Source of the DNA: Cypionkella sp049896245
Lineage (GTDB): Bacteria > Pseudomonadota > Alphaproteobacteria > Rhodobacterales > Rhodobacteraceae
DNA: 64,000 nucleotides
Direction of reading: 5' to 3'
Assembly: GCF_049896245.1 (NCBI RefSeq)
Contig: NZ_JAFCTX010000015.1
Span: forward strand, 42,461 to 106,460
The translations under genes were made by a program, and so were the position numbers. Shown piece by piece: positions 1-8,698 of the stretch (its first letter is position 1; each line of letters begins with the position of its first letter). Below the pieces are notes generated by a model. The model searched no databases. It was not told the origin of the DNA and saw nothing but the letters and a program-made list of their open reading frames with translations.

Positions 1-347
1 CCAAGATCCCCGAACTCATTGAGGGTGGCTCAAAGCTCTGCCTCGACGCGGGCTCAAAAGTGCTGAAAATCCCCTATCCGGGCACGGCTGAGGCCTGCGC
101 CAATATCACCAAGATGAGCGGCACCGTGCCGTGGGCAGTGCTGTCGGCAGGCGTTGACCACGCCACCTTTCTCGGCCAGGTTGAGATTTCCATGGCCAAC
201 GGAGCCTCTGGCGTGATCGCAGGCCGCTCGCTGTGGAAAGACTGCATTTCGCTGGATCGCGCCGTCACCAAGACCCGGCTTGAGACCATCGCCGTCCCCC
301 GCCTGCGCGAAATTCAGGCGGTTATCGCCAAACATTTCAAGGCCTAA
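1..347 (+). CDS. LacD/YihT-like class I aldolase, C-terminal part
   Basis: This is the last roughly 114 codons of a gene that begins outside the window; the frame is open from base 3 to the TAA at 345-347. The motif LKIPYPG looks like the Schiff-base lysine strand of tagatose-bisphosphate or sulfofructose-phosphate aldolases. The later segments PWAVLSAGV and NGASGVIAGRSLWK fit the last strands of that TIM barrel. It would cleave a ketose or ketose phosphate into two trioses in the cytoplasm. It sits 2 bp before the ROK/P-loop gene, so the two are surely cotranscribed. Substrate cannot be told from this fragment; the dihydroxyacetone kinase further along suggests that free dihydroxyacetone may be a product (inference). 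Confidence 0.75.
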   Translation, partial: KIPELIEGGSKLCLDAGSKVLKIPYPGTAEACANITKMSGTVPWAVLSAGVDHATFLGQVEISMANGASGVIAGRSLWKDCISLDRAVTKTRLETIAVPRLREIQAVIAKHFKA

Positions 348-349
348 GC

Positions 350-1741
350 ATGACAACGGGCACCGCCATCGGCATCGACATTGGCGGCACCCGCCTGCGC
401 GCCGCCCGTGTCACCGATGGCGTGATTGAAGCCCGCGCCAGCGCCGAAAGCGCCCGCGACCCCGCCACAGTCACCGCTCGCGTGCTGGAATTGGTAGCCA
501 AGGTGCGCAACCCGTCCGTCACCGCCCTCGGCATCGGCGTCCCCGGCCAAGTCCACGCCACAACAAGGCAAGTCCTGTCCGGCGGCTATGTTGATCTCTC
601 GGGTTTCGACTTCGCCGGGCAGATTGAAGCCGCCACGGCCCTGCCCGTCACGCTGGAAAACGACGCCACCATGGCCCTCTTGGGGGAAGCCGCCTATGGT
701 GCTGCCAAAGACCAGCAAAACGTGGTGATGCTGACCATCGGCACCGGCATCGGCGGTGCGATTTTGGATCAAGGCCAAGTCCTGCGCGGGCGCGGCGCTG
801 CGGGCCAACTCGGCCATATCGGCATTGATCCGCAAGGTCGCCAATGCGTCTGCGGCAAGATCGGCTGCGTGGAAACCACCTCCTCCGGCACCGCCTTTGG
901 CGTGCATCTGGCCGAGGCTGGCCTGCCGCCTGATACCCGCGCCGAAACCCTGCTCAACAGCCAAGACCCCACTGCCCGCACCGTGATCCACGCTTGGGCC
1001 AGCCCGCTGCGCTGCGCCATCGACACGCTGATCGCCATCCTCAACCCTGATTGCATCCTGATCGGCGGCGGGGCCGGAACAGCCGCCCACGCCGCCCTCG
1101 CCCAATTCCCAGCAGCCCCATCATGGTTCAAAGCCCCCGTCCTCGCAGCCACCTTGGGCGACGACGCAGGCGTGATCGGTGCCGCCACCACAGCGCTTAA
1201 AAGCCGCCCCCATAAACGCGCGGTCTTGGTCAATGGCGTCCCGGCCTCCGGTAAATCCGGCGTAGCACGCGCTTTGTCCGATGCCACGGCCTGGCCGATC
1301 CTCGCGCTCGACACCGTCAAAAACCCGTTCCTGACCACCCTGCCTCCCGGCGACCGCCTGTTCAACCGCACCTTAGGGCGCGCCTCTTACGCCGCCATCT
1401 TCGATCTGATCGCCGACGCCCCCGCCAACACCACCCTGATCATTGACGCATGGTTCGGCTTCCAACCGCTTGAGACCCTACAAGCCCATATCCAACGCGC
1501 AGGCCTTACCGATATTGCCGAAATCTGGTGCTACGCCCCGCCCGAAACCATCGGCGCCCGCTATGCCGACCGCTTGGGCCAACGCCCCGCAGGTCATCCG
1601 GGTGCCGATTATGTCCCCGAACTGATCAGCCTCGCGGCAGCCGCAAAACCCACAGGCCTCGCCCCGCGCTTGGATGTAGACACGACAAAGCCCATCAACG
1701 CCACGCCCCTCACCGACTGGCTGGCGCAACTCTGGCGCTAA
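350..1741 (+). CDS. ROK-family sugar kinase fused to a P-loop kinase-like domain
   Basis: The 463-residue protein has two parts. Residues 1 to about 285 are a complete ROK kinase: the DIGGT phosphate loop near residue 10, the END catalytic triplet with Asp105, the GTGIGG loop, and the zinc motif formed by His156, Cys166, Cys168 and Cys173. Residues about 290-463 form a second nucleotide-binding domain starting with the Walker A loop GVPASGKS (296-303), like zeta-toxin/gluconokinase-type small kinases. ROK proteins are usually about 300 residues, so this is a fusion. Start ATG at 350 follows the aldolase stop by 2 bp. It probably phosphorylates a sugar imported by the nearby ABC system; what the second domain phosphorylates is unknown. 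Confidence 0.85.
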   Translation: MTTGTAIGIDIGGTRLRAARVTDGVIEARASAESARDPATVTARVLELVAKVRNPSVTALGIGVPGQVHATTRQVLSGGYVDLSGFDFAGQIEAATALPVTLENDATMALLGEAAYGAAKDQQNVVMLTIGTGIGGAILDQGQVLRGRGAAGQLGHIGIDPQGRQCVCGKIGCVETTSSGTAFGVHLAEAGLPPDTRAETLLNSQDPTARTVIHAWASPLRCAIDTLIAILNPDCILIGGGAGTAAHAALAQFPAAPSWFKAPVLAATLGDDAGVIGAATTALKSRPHKRAVLVNGVPASGKSGVARALSDATAWPILALDTVKNPFLTTLPPGDRLFNRTLGRASYAAIFDLIADAPANTTLIIDAWFGFQPLETLQAHIQRAGLTDIAEIWCYAPPETIGARYADRLGQRPAGHPGADYVPELISLAAAAKPTGLAPRLDVDTTKPINATPLTDWLAQLWR

Positions 1742-1848
1742 TACCAAAGCGCAACCGCCCCCGATAAATCACCGCGCCAGCACATTGCTCTTTTCAAAAT
1801 ACTCCCTGCGGAGCATCCAACACCCGCCAGCACCGCATCGCCAAAAGA

Positions 1849-1919
1849 TTAAGAAATCCTTAAATCAGCCATCCAACCCATTGATATATTTTGATAAAAA
1901 AAGGTCCCGAGTTGGGACC
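1849..1919 (+). repeat. 71-nt dispersed repeat, copy 1, ending in a GGTCCC/GGGACC hairpin
   Basis: This block aligns with a second copy at 45196-45267. Shared parts are a TTAA-rich left end, the central CCAACCCATTGAT, and a terminal hairpin GGTCCC-gagtt-GGGACC (1903-1919). On the minus strand the hairpin is followed by seven T, so here it should serve as the Rho-independent terminator of the metalloprotease gene that ends at 1965. An AAATACTCC-type element lies just upstream (about 1790-1812), as it does at the other copy. Confidence 0.7.
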
Positions 1920-1964
1920 CAAAAACAGGGCCAGCCCCAAAAGGCCAGCCCCCTCAAAACCCGA

Positions 1965-4436
1965 TCAAATAATCGAAAACTCGCCCACCCCAAAGCCCAG
2001 CACATTCACGCCGACATTGGCAAACACCAACCCCGCCGCCCCGCCAAACCCATCGGCATCATAAAACACATTCCCCGTATCGGTCTCATAAATGATCCGA
2101 TCCGTAGCCCGCACCGCAAGCCCGCTGAGATTGGCCGCAAAATTCACCGCAGCCAACGCCCCTACCGACAGCGCCCCAAACGCTGCATCATCCAGCCTGA
2201 TCCGATCGTCCGCCGAAACATAACCGCTGATCGTATCCGAACTCGCAACCCCAGTGGCGGCGTTAAACACGAATACATCCAATCCCGCCCCGCCAATCAA
2301 CAGATCCTTGCCCAACCCACCGTTCAGCACATCATTGCCGATGCCGCCGTTCAGCGTATCAGCCCCCTCCAGACCAATTAGCGTGTCATTGCCGCCCAGC
2401 CCGATCAACTGGTTCGCCGCCTTATTGCCCACAATCGTCTGCGTCAAACCATTGCCGGTCAGATGGATCACCGTGCTCAGCGCCGCATCAATCGTGGTCA
2501 AAATCTCAATGTCATCATCCGCCGCCAACACATAGCTGGCCAAGGCCCAGACCCGGTCTGCCGTGCCGTGTCCGGCGATCTCGACAATGCTGTCTTGCTG
2601 GGTGTTGACAAAATACCAGTCGTCGCCGCCACCGCCGTCCAGCGTATCATTGCCCAAGCCGCCGTAAAGTTGGTCCGCCCCGCCAAGCCCGTACAGCCGA
2701 TCATTTCCACCCGAACCCGCCAGAATATTCACCCCAGCATTGCCAGTGATTGTCTGCGCCAAGTCATTGCCGGTCAGATTAAGCGCCTGCGTCACGGCAA
2801 CATTGGTGGTGGTGAGAAATTCGATATCATCATCCAAAGCGAGGCTGAAGCTGACCGAGGCCGCGACGTGATCCGCCGTGCCAGCGCCGCCCACCTCGTT
2901 GATGTGGTCCAAGGCGTTGTCAACGATATAGGTATCATTGGCGCTGCCGCCCGTCATCACATCCCGGTCCACCCCGCCATTCAGCGTATCTGCACCTGCT
3001 CCGCCCTCCAGTGTGTCGTTGCCGCTGCCACCGATCAGCATATCGCTGCCATTATTGCCGCGCAGCAAATTGGCACTGGTGTTACCAGAGATCACATCAT
3101 TGCCGCTGCCGCCAAACGCCCTCTCGACCACTGTGCCATAAGCGATGCCCATATTCAGGCGACCACCCAGCACATCCGACGAAGCGCCCCGCTGCAAAGC
3201 AATCCGCTGCGCGCCCGCGAATCCCGCCATATCGACGGTATCTGCGCCGCCATTGTCGAAGATGGTGAAGGCGACATAATTGTCGTTCGCCGGATCATTC
3301 AAACTCACCGCCGCATCCAGCGCCGCATTTCCGGTGTTGGAGTTATAACCATAGGTGGTGTTGCCGGTGCGGGTGGTTGTGGACAGCCCGTAGAGATTGC
3401 TGATCGCCAGAATATCCGCAATCATCGGCGTCAGCACCCAGCGGAATTGCGCGTTGACGAAGGTATTGTAATCAGTGCCATCGCGCGAGAATTCGTCATG
3501 CATCGACTGCATGTAAGACATGATCGACAGATGCTGCGAATCGTTCAGATAGTAATTGCTGGTGCCATAAGTCGCCGAGCCGTTGTAATTGCCGCCATGA
3601 CCTAAGCCAAGCGCGTGGCCCAGTTCGTGGACGGTTGTTTCAAAGGCGTAACTGTCCAGCGTCGTGCCAAACTCGGTCAGCCAGCCTGTGGTGATCATCA
3701 AAGACGAGCTGGTGATCGTGCCATCCACCAAAGTGACATTGTTGTTATAGGCGTTCACCCCCGCCTCGCTGTCATCAAAGCTGATCTGCGCCGCACCCAC
3801 CGTCGCGGTAAAGGTGATGCCGCTGATATCCGACCACATTTGCAGCGCCTGCACCGCCATGGCCGCCCCAGCCGCGGTCAACTGGGTGACATTATAGGTG
3901 ATGGTGCGCCCGCCCGACAGATCATAGGCAGTGGCGGGAACGTTCTGTGACGCGTCCGCCGCGAAAAAGCGCTCAAAATTGTTGCTCAGCTGCCACGCCA
4001 CTTCATCCGCCGTCAGCACCACGCCCGCTGCTTCATGCCGGACGGCCGAGATCAGGAAATCGCCTGAGTTTGTGCCGAAACCGCTGGCATCGACAAAATA
4101 AGTCCCTGTCGTCGTCGCGGTAAACGTCACAAGGGAATTCAGCGACAACGCAGCGCCAGCATCGTCATTTGACACCAGAATCGAGCCTGAAGCATCGCGC
4201 AGAGCCAGAAACGTATCAGAGACCGGCATGCGCCCCACCCCTAACAACCGGAAATCATAGCTTTGCCCGGCGACCAACGTGACCGCAAACCAGTCATGAT
4301 CCCCCGACGCATCCACCGTGCCATAGGTACTGGTGCCAAGAGTAAGTCGCGCGGTTGTCGCGCTGCTGCCTGCGACATCCACCAGCGGCAAAGGCAGCGC
4401 ATTGATCGACTCGGGGTTTGGGCTGGGGGATGGCAT
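1965..4436 (-). CDS. Secreted serralysin-type RTX zinc metalloprotease (peptidase M10)
   Basis: The 823-residue protein starts with a domain (about 20-135) resembling bacterial pre-peptidase/PPC beta domains. The protease domain follows, with the extended zinc motif HELGHALGLGH at 270-280 and the Met-turn SIMSY near 304. From about residue 450 to the end are RTX nonapeptides of GGxGxDxL type in several blocks, which bind calcium and direct type I secretion. There is no N-terminal Sec signal, as expected for such substrates. AAGGAG precedes the ATG. No type I transporter is in the window. It is convergent with the sugar-kinase gene and ends at the GGTCCC hairpin terminator. Confidence 0.9.
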   Translation of the reverse strand: MPSPSPNPESINALPLPLVDVAGSSATTARLTLGTSTYGTVDASGDHDWFAVTLVAGQSYDFRLLGVGRMPVSDTFLALRDASGSILVSNDDAGAALSLNSLVTFTATTTGTYFVDASGFGTNSGDFLISAVRHEAAGVVLTADEVAWQLSNNFERFFAADASQNVPATAYDLSGGRTITYNVTQLTAAGAAMAVQALQMWSDISGITFTATVGAAQISFDDSEAGVNAYNNNVTLVDGTITSSSLMITTGWLTEFGTTLDSYAFETTVHELGHALGLGHGGNYNGSATYGTSNYYLNDSQHLSIMSYMQSMHDEFSRDGTDYNTFVNAQFRWVLTPMIADILAISNLYGLSTTTRTGNTTYGYNSNTGNAALDAAVSLNDPANDNYVAFTIFDNGGADTVDMAGFAGAQRIALQRGASSDVLGGRLNMGIAYGTVVERAFGGSGNDVISGNTSANLLRGNNGSDMLIGGSGNDTLEGGAGADTLNGGVDRDVMTGGSANDTYIVDNALDHINEVGGAGTADHVAASVSFSLALDDDIEFLTTTNVAVTQALNLTGNDLAQTITGNAGVNILAGSGGNDRLYGLGGADQLYGGLGNDTLDGGGGDDWYFVNTQQDSIVEIAGHGTADRVWALASYVLAADDDIEILTTIDAALSTVIHLTGNGLTQTIVGNKAANQLIGLGGNDTLIGLEGADTLNGGIGNDVLNGGLGKDLLIGGAGLDVFVFNAATGVASSDTISGYVSADDRIRLDDAAFGALSVGALAAVNFAANLSGLAVRATDRIIYETDTGNVFYDADGFGGAAGLVFANVGVNVLGFGVGEFSII

Positions 4437-4613
4437 TTTAATCTCCTTATTTCACTACAAAATATGCCGCAAAATATGCGACAGTGTATAAAGTGCTCGG
4501 TCAATCGAATTGGGTTGCAAGCAGCAGCATGGTCCCAAACGGGATTTTTTTAGACGTTATGGAAATTTTAATATTTGGCAAACATTCTGTCTACGCCGCC
4601 ATCTGGCACAAAC

Positions 4614-5087
4614 TCAGCGCAGTGTTTCCAGCAGGTTGACCATTGGATAGACCAAAGCTGCCGCTGATCCGGCCTGCAACGGCGCATCCATGCTGCCCAA
4701 ACGCATCTGCTGCGTGGCCGAGGGCACGAATTGCCCGTTAATTTGCCGCCCGCCCGCAAGCTGCACCGTGGCGCGATGGTCATTGCGCGGTGCAACGGTA
4801 ACAACCAGAACCTGCGCGCCTTCGGGTGGGGCGGCCTGCGTGCTGACCACGCGGCCTGACTGACGGGTAAAATCCGCCAGCAGCCGCGCGCAAAACCCGG
4901 GCACTTCAAAGCTTGGCTCAGCCGCAAACTGACAATGCAACCAAACCGGGGCCTGTTGTTTCACCATAACGATCCCCTTCTCGCTGCGATTGGGCTTAGT
5001 TTGAACTGTCGCCGCACAAACAGCTGCACCCCCCAGTGCGACACTCAGCGCCAGCATCCCCCCGATCTGCGATACATGCTTAAGCAT
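4614..5087 (-). CDS. Predicted secreted protein of unknown function (157 aa)
   Basis: The start at 5087 is preferred because GGAGGGG lies just before it and because the protein then begins with a clear signal peptide (MLKHVSQ..., hydrophobic stretch, AVCAA cleavage region). The mature part has two cysteines about 14 residues apart (HCQF and FCAR) that could form a disulfide. It lies upstream of the RTX metalloprotease on the same strand with a 177-bp gap. Small periplasmic inhibitors often neighbour serralysins, but I do not recognise inhibitor sequence here; that role is only a guess. Confidence 0.6.
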   Translation of the reverse strand: MLKHVSQIGGMLALSVALGGAAVCAATVQTKPNRSEKGIVMVKQQAPVWLHCQFAAEPSFEVPGFCARLLADFTRQSGRVVSTQAAPPEGAQVLVVTVAPRNDHRATVQLAGGRQINGQFVPSATQQMRLGSMDAPLQAGSAAALVYPMVNLLETLR

Positions 5088-5141
5088 CAGCCCCTCCAAT
5101 CTCGACAAAGCGCTCTTTAACGCGAACTGCCAAGCCCCAGT

Positions 5142-6158
5142 TTACAGGTTTTCCCTAAGGAAAATCTCGATCCTGATCTTCTCCTGCGAGGCCAAAATCT
5201 CGCGCCGATCACAGCGCGCCCGCAAAATCCGCATCGCCGAGCGCACCAGATGGCCGGGGTCTTGCGTGATCAGCGCATCAATCTGGCGCGACAGCACGGC
5301 GGCCTCGGTGAACGGCGTGCGTTCATGCGCGATGATGGTGGCACGGGCGGGCTGCGCGGTGACGATTTCTAAAGGCACCCGCGCTTCCGGCCCCAGCACA
5401 TAGACCCCGGCAATATCGGCATGGCTGGCAAAACTGGCGCGGATGATCCGCGCAGAACGCTCCGGGTCGCCATAGGTTTCCAAGGACGGCAGCACGGTCA
5501 GATGCGGATAGTCGGCATGGATCACCTCATCAAAGCCCAAGCGCCTCTCTAAGCTATCGCGGGCGTGCATCGTCTCGGCCACCACCAGAATTTTCCCCGC
5601 AACGCGGGGCGCAAACCGCCCCATCAACCGCCCCGCCGTCGCCCCGGCGGCGCGGTTGTCAATGCCAACAAAATCCTCTGGCGCAGAACTGATCTGCCCC
5701 GAGATAAAGCTGACTGTGGCAATCCCGCGCTCTGCCAGTCGCGCCATCGCATCGCGCACCTGCGGAAACTCGGGGGCCATGATCGCCACGCCGTCCACTT
5801 GATTGGCATCCAAGCCGCCTAAAAGGTTGGCAATCTGATGTGGATCGCTGTCATGGATATGGCGCACCTCGGCCCGCATCATCTCGGGCGCGAAGGCCAG
5901 ATTGGCCTCAGTGATTCGCGCCACCACGCCTGCCAGAAACTGATCACCGCCACGCGGCAGCAGAAACAAAAACCGATAATCTTTACCGCGCGCCAGATTG
6001 GCTGCGACCAGATTTCGAATAAATCCCAGCTTTTCAATGGCTTGGTTAACGCGCTCGACGGTATCTTTGCGCACGCCGGACCGGTCGTTCAACACGCGGT
6101 CAACCGTGGCCAAGCTGACCCCCGCGGCAATCGCAAGATCCTTCGTCGTCGGTCGCAT
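5142..6158 (-). CDS. LacI-family transcriptional regulator
   Basis: Reading from the ATG at 6158 (AGGAGAGGG upstream) gives 338 residues. The first 50 residues are a LacI helix-turn-helix with a DRVLNDRSGV hinge-helix approach; the rest is a periplasmic-binding-protein-like sensor domain. An earlier in-frame start at 6266 is rejected because it would extend through the operators. It is divergent from the ABC transporter operon, and two perfect palindromes lie between the two start codons, so it is very likely the repressor of that operon and of itself. The inducer is probably the transported carbohydrate or its phosphate. Confidence 0.9.
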   Translation of the reverse strand: MRPTTKDLAIAAGVSLATVDRVLNDRSGVRKDTVERVNQAIEKLGFIRNLVAANLARGKDYRFLFLLPRGGDQFLAGVVARITEANLAFAPEMMRAEVRHIHDSDPHQIANLLGGLDANQVDGVAIMAPEFPQVRDAMARLAERGIATVSFISGQISSAPEDFVGIDNRAAGATAGRLMGRFAPRVAGKILVVAETMHARDSLERRLGFDEVIHADYPHLTVLPSLETYGDPERSARIIRASFASHADIAGVYVLGPEARVPLEIVTAQPARATIIAHERTPFTEAAVLSRQIDALITQDPGHLVRSAMRILRARCDRREILASQEKIRIEIFLRENL

Positions 6159-6219
6159 CGGATCTAAATCCCTCTCCTGCAATTCTTTTGTTCGATATTT
6201 CCGCAGCTTGCAATCAAAT

Positions 6220-6265
6220 TGAGGTACGCACCTCAAAAAACACTTGCCATGAGGTACGTACCTCA
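6220..6265. promoter_or_regulatory. Two palindromic LacI-type operators
   Basis: TGAGGTACGCACCTCA (6220-6235) and TGAGGTACGTACCTCA (6250-6265) are 16-bp palindromes differing at one base, with centres 30 bp apart, about three helical turns. They lie between the divergent LacI gene and the binding-protein gene. The second copy would fill the spacer between a possible -35 TTGCCA (6244-6249) and a weak -10 at 6266-6271. This is a classic arrangement for repression by a LacI-type dimer or tetramer. Confidence 0.85.
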
Positions 6266-6329
6266 TCTAGCCTTTACCCAGCAAAGAGTCGTGGCGAGGA
6301 GGCCGTGGCCTGCAACCGGGAGGAATAAA

Positions 6330-7646
6330 ATGAACGCGAAGCTGCTGTTATCCACGGCGTCCGTGGCCATCATGGCGATGGGTGCCGCCAAAGCCGAAGA
6401 CCTGACCCTGTGCTGGGCCGCATGGGACCCCGCCAACGCCCTGATCGAGCTTTCCAAGGAATATGAGGCGCAATCCGGCAACACCATGCATTTCGAATTC
6501 GTGCCATGGACCAGCTTTGCCGACCGCATGCTGAACGAGCTGAACTCAGGCGGCAAGCTGTGCGATCTGATGATCGGCGACAGCCAATGGATCGGCGGCG
6601 CGGCTGAAAACGGCCAATATATCAAGCTGAACGATTTCTTCGACGCCAACGGCATCAAGATGGATGACTTCATCCCAGCCACCGTCACAGGCTATGCCGA
6701 ATGGCCAAAAGGCACGCCGAACTACTGGGCTTTGCCCGCCTTTGGCGATGTGGTCGGCTGGACGTATCGGAAGGATTGGTTTGCCAAGCCCGAGTTGCAA
6801 GCCGAATTCAAAGAGAAATACGGCCACGATCTCGCCCCGCCCGCCACCTTTGACGAGTTGAAACAAATCGCCGAATTCTTCCAGAACCGTGAGGTTGACG
6901 GCAAAAAGGTCTACGGTGCCTCGATCTACACCGAGCGCGGCTCGGAAGGCATCACCATGGGCGTGATGGACGTGCTGTATTCCTTCGGCTTCAAATACGA
7001 CAACCCCGAAAAACCCTATGATATGGAAGGCTTTGTGAATTCCGAAAGCGCCGTCAAAGGCCTTGAATTCTACAAATCGCTCTACGATTGCTGCGTCCCG
7101 CCAGGCTCGTCGAACGGCTACATGGGCGAAGGCGTCGATGCCTATAAATCCGGCCAAGTCGCGTTGCAAATGAACTTCGCCTTCACCTGGCCCGGCTTTA
7201 ACACCGATGCCAATGTCGGCGGCGACAAGACCGGCTATTTCGCCAACCCAGCCGGCCCGAACGGCGATAAATTCGCCCAGCTTGGCGGTCAGGGCATTTC
7301 GGTGGTCGCGGCCTCCGACAAGCAAGACGCGGCCCTTACCTATATCAAATGGTTCGCCCAGCCCGAAGTTCAGGCGAAATGGTGGAAACTCGGCGGCTAT
7401 TCTGCGCTGCGCGCCGTGGTCGAAGATCCCGGTTTTGCCACCAGCCAGCCTTATGCGCAGACCTTCCTTGATAGCATGGCGATCGTGAAGGATTTCTGGG
7501 CCGAACCCAGCTACGCCACCCTGATGCAGTCGTCGCAAAAGTGGTTCCACGATTATGTTGTAGCAGGCAATGGCACCGCGAAAGAAGCCCTCGACGGTTT
7601 GGTTGCCGATTGGCACGCGACGTTTGAGGAAGAAGGCAAATACTAA
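6330..7646 (+). CDS. ABC transporter sugar-binding protein (family 1)
   Basis: The ATG at 6330 follows GGGAGGAA and gives 438 residues with a signal peptide of about 22 residues ending AKA. The body fits a family 1 extracellular solute-binding protein (maltose-binding type), acting in the periplasm to capture a carbohydrate for the two permeases that follow. The longer reading from 6219 would run across the operators and is not used. It is the first gene of the operon and under the paired palindromes. The ligand is not evident from sequence. Confidence 0.9.
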   Translation: MNAKLLLSTASVAIMAMGAAKAEDLTLCWAAWDPANALIELSKEYEAQSGNTMHFEFVPWTSFADRMLNELNSGGKLCDLMIGDSQWIGGAAENGQYIKLNDFFDANGIKMDDFIPATVTGYAEWPKGTPNYWALPAFGDVVGWTYRKDWFAKPELQAEFKEKYGHDLAPPATFDELKQIAEFFQNREVDGKKVYGASIYTERGSEGITMGVMDVLYSFGFKYDNPEKPYDMEGFVNSESAVKGLEFYKSLYDCCVPPGSSNGYMGEGVDAYKSGQVALQMNFAFTWPGFNTDANVGGDKTGYFANPAGPNGDKFAQLGGQGISVVAASDKQDAALTYIKWFAQPEVQAKWWKLGGYSALRAVVEDPGFATSQPYAQTFLDSMAIVKDFWAEPSYATLMQSSQKWFHDYVVAGNGTAKEALDGLVADWHATFEEEGKY

Positions 7647-7657
7647 GCCAACTCTCT

Positions 7658-7717
7658 CCCCCACCCGAAAAGGTGGGGGTCCGCGCGAGGCTCTTGAGGG
7701 CCAACAGAGCCTCGCGC
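7658..7717 (+). terminator. Two intercistronic hairpins after the binding-protein gene
   Basis: A hairpin with an 8-bp stem CCCCCACC/GGTGGGGG (7658-7679) is followed by a 12-bp perfect stem GCGCGAGGCTCT/AGAGCCTCGCGC (7683-7717). Neither has a T run. Such structures after binding-protein genes usually protect the upstream mRNA and lower expression of the permease genes, rather than end transcription fully. Confidence 0.7.
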
Positions 7718-7753
7718 ATGATGCTTTAAGCGGCCCTCAGGAAAGCTTATCCC

Positions 7754-8698
7754 ATGCCCGATCCCCTACAGCGCGTCGCGGCCGCCACGCCGCCGAAACT
7801 TGCACATCAAATTCGCGGGTTATCCGACCGCACCATCGCGTGGCTGTTCGTCGCCCCCACGATTTTCCTCCTTCTCGCCGTCAACATCTTCCCGCTAATC
7901 TGGACCATCCGCCTAAGCCTCACCAACTTCCGCACCAACCGCCCGAACAACGCGGTGGAATGGGTGGGCATCGAGAATTACCGCAAGATCCTGACCAACC
8001 CCGACACTTGGGCCTCGCTGCAAGCCACCGCCCATTTCCTGGTCTGGACCATCACGCTGCAAGTGCTGATCGGCTTCACCCTCGCTTACCTGATCAACAA
8101 AAAGTTCCGCACCAATGATCTGTGGACCACTTTGATCGTGCTGCCGATGATGCTGTCCCCCGCCGTGGTCGGCAATTTCTGGACCTTCCTCTATCAACCA
8201 CAAATCGGATTGTTCAACTATTTCATCGCCTTCCTGACAGGTACCGATCCCGCCAGCTTCTCCATGATCGGCGAAGTCGCCCTCGCGCCTTGGGCCATCG
8301 TCATCGTCGACACCTGGATGTGGACCCCCTTCGTCATGCTGATCTGCCTCGCTGGCCTGCGCTCGATCCCGCCCTCGATCTACGAGGCAGCCGAATGTGA
8401 CCGCGCCAGCAAATGGCGGCAATTCTGGACCATCACCCTGCCGATGGCCCTGCCCTTCCTGATGCTCGCCGTGCTGTTTCGCGGCATCGAAAACTTCAAA
8501 ATGTTCGATCTTGTCGTGCAACTGACAGGCGGCGGGCCCGGTGCCACCACGCAACTGACCTCGATTGATCTGAAGCGCGAAGCCTTTGAGAAATGGCGCA
8601 CCGGCTACGCCTCTGCCTATGCGGTGATCCTGTTTGTCACAGTGTTCGGCCTCGCCTCGATCTACGTCAAAGCCCTGAACAAGGTAAAAGACAGATGA
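7754..8698 (+). CDS. ABC sugar transporter permease (MalF type)
   Basis: A 314-residue inner-membrane protein with six hydrophobic segments; the first is FVAPTIFLLLAVNIFPLIW. The cytoplasmic EAA loop is visible as YEAAECDRASKWRQFW near residue 213. The ATG at 7754 is preceded by AGGAAAG. The stop codon overlaps the next permease start (ATGA at 8695-8698), implying coupled translation. It pairs with the following permease to form the channel. Confidence 0.9.
   Translation: MPDPLQRVAAATPPKLAHQIRGLSDRTIAWLFVAPTIFLLLAVNIFPLIWTIRLSLTNFRTNRPNNAVEWVGIENYRKILTNPDTWASLQATAHFLVWTITLQVLIGFTLAYLINKKFRTNDLWTTLIVLPMMLSPAVVGNFWTFLYQPQIGLFNYFIAFLTGTDPASFSMIGEVALAPWAIVIVDTWMWTPFVMLICLAGLRSIPPSIYEAAECDRASKWRQFWTITLPMALPFLMLAVLFRGIENFKMFDLVVQLTGGGPGATTQLTSIDLKREAFEKWRTGYASAYAVILFVTVFGLASIYVKALNKVKDR

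Noticed and set aside
2463..3605. 380-codon open frame on the plus strand opposite the RTX protease
   Set aside because: It mirrors the RTX repeats of the minus-strand gene, has no ribosome site, and its sequence is an antisense shadow rich in Ile/Arg/His.
6219..6329. Extended start of the sugar-binding protein at 6219
   Set aside because: It would translate the two operator palindromes and hide the signal peptide; GGGAGGAA before 6330 marks the true start.
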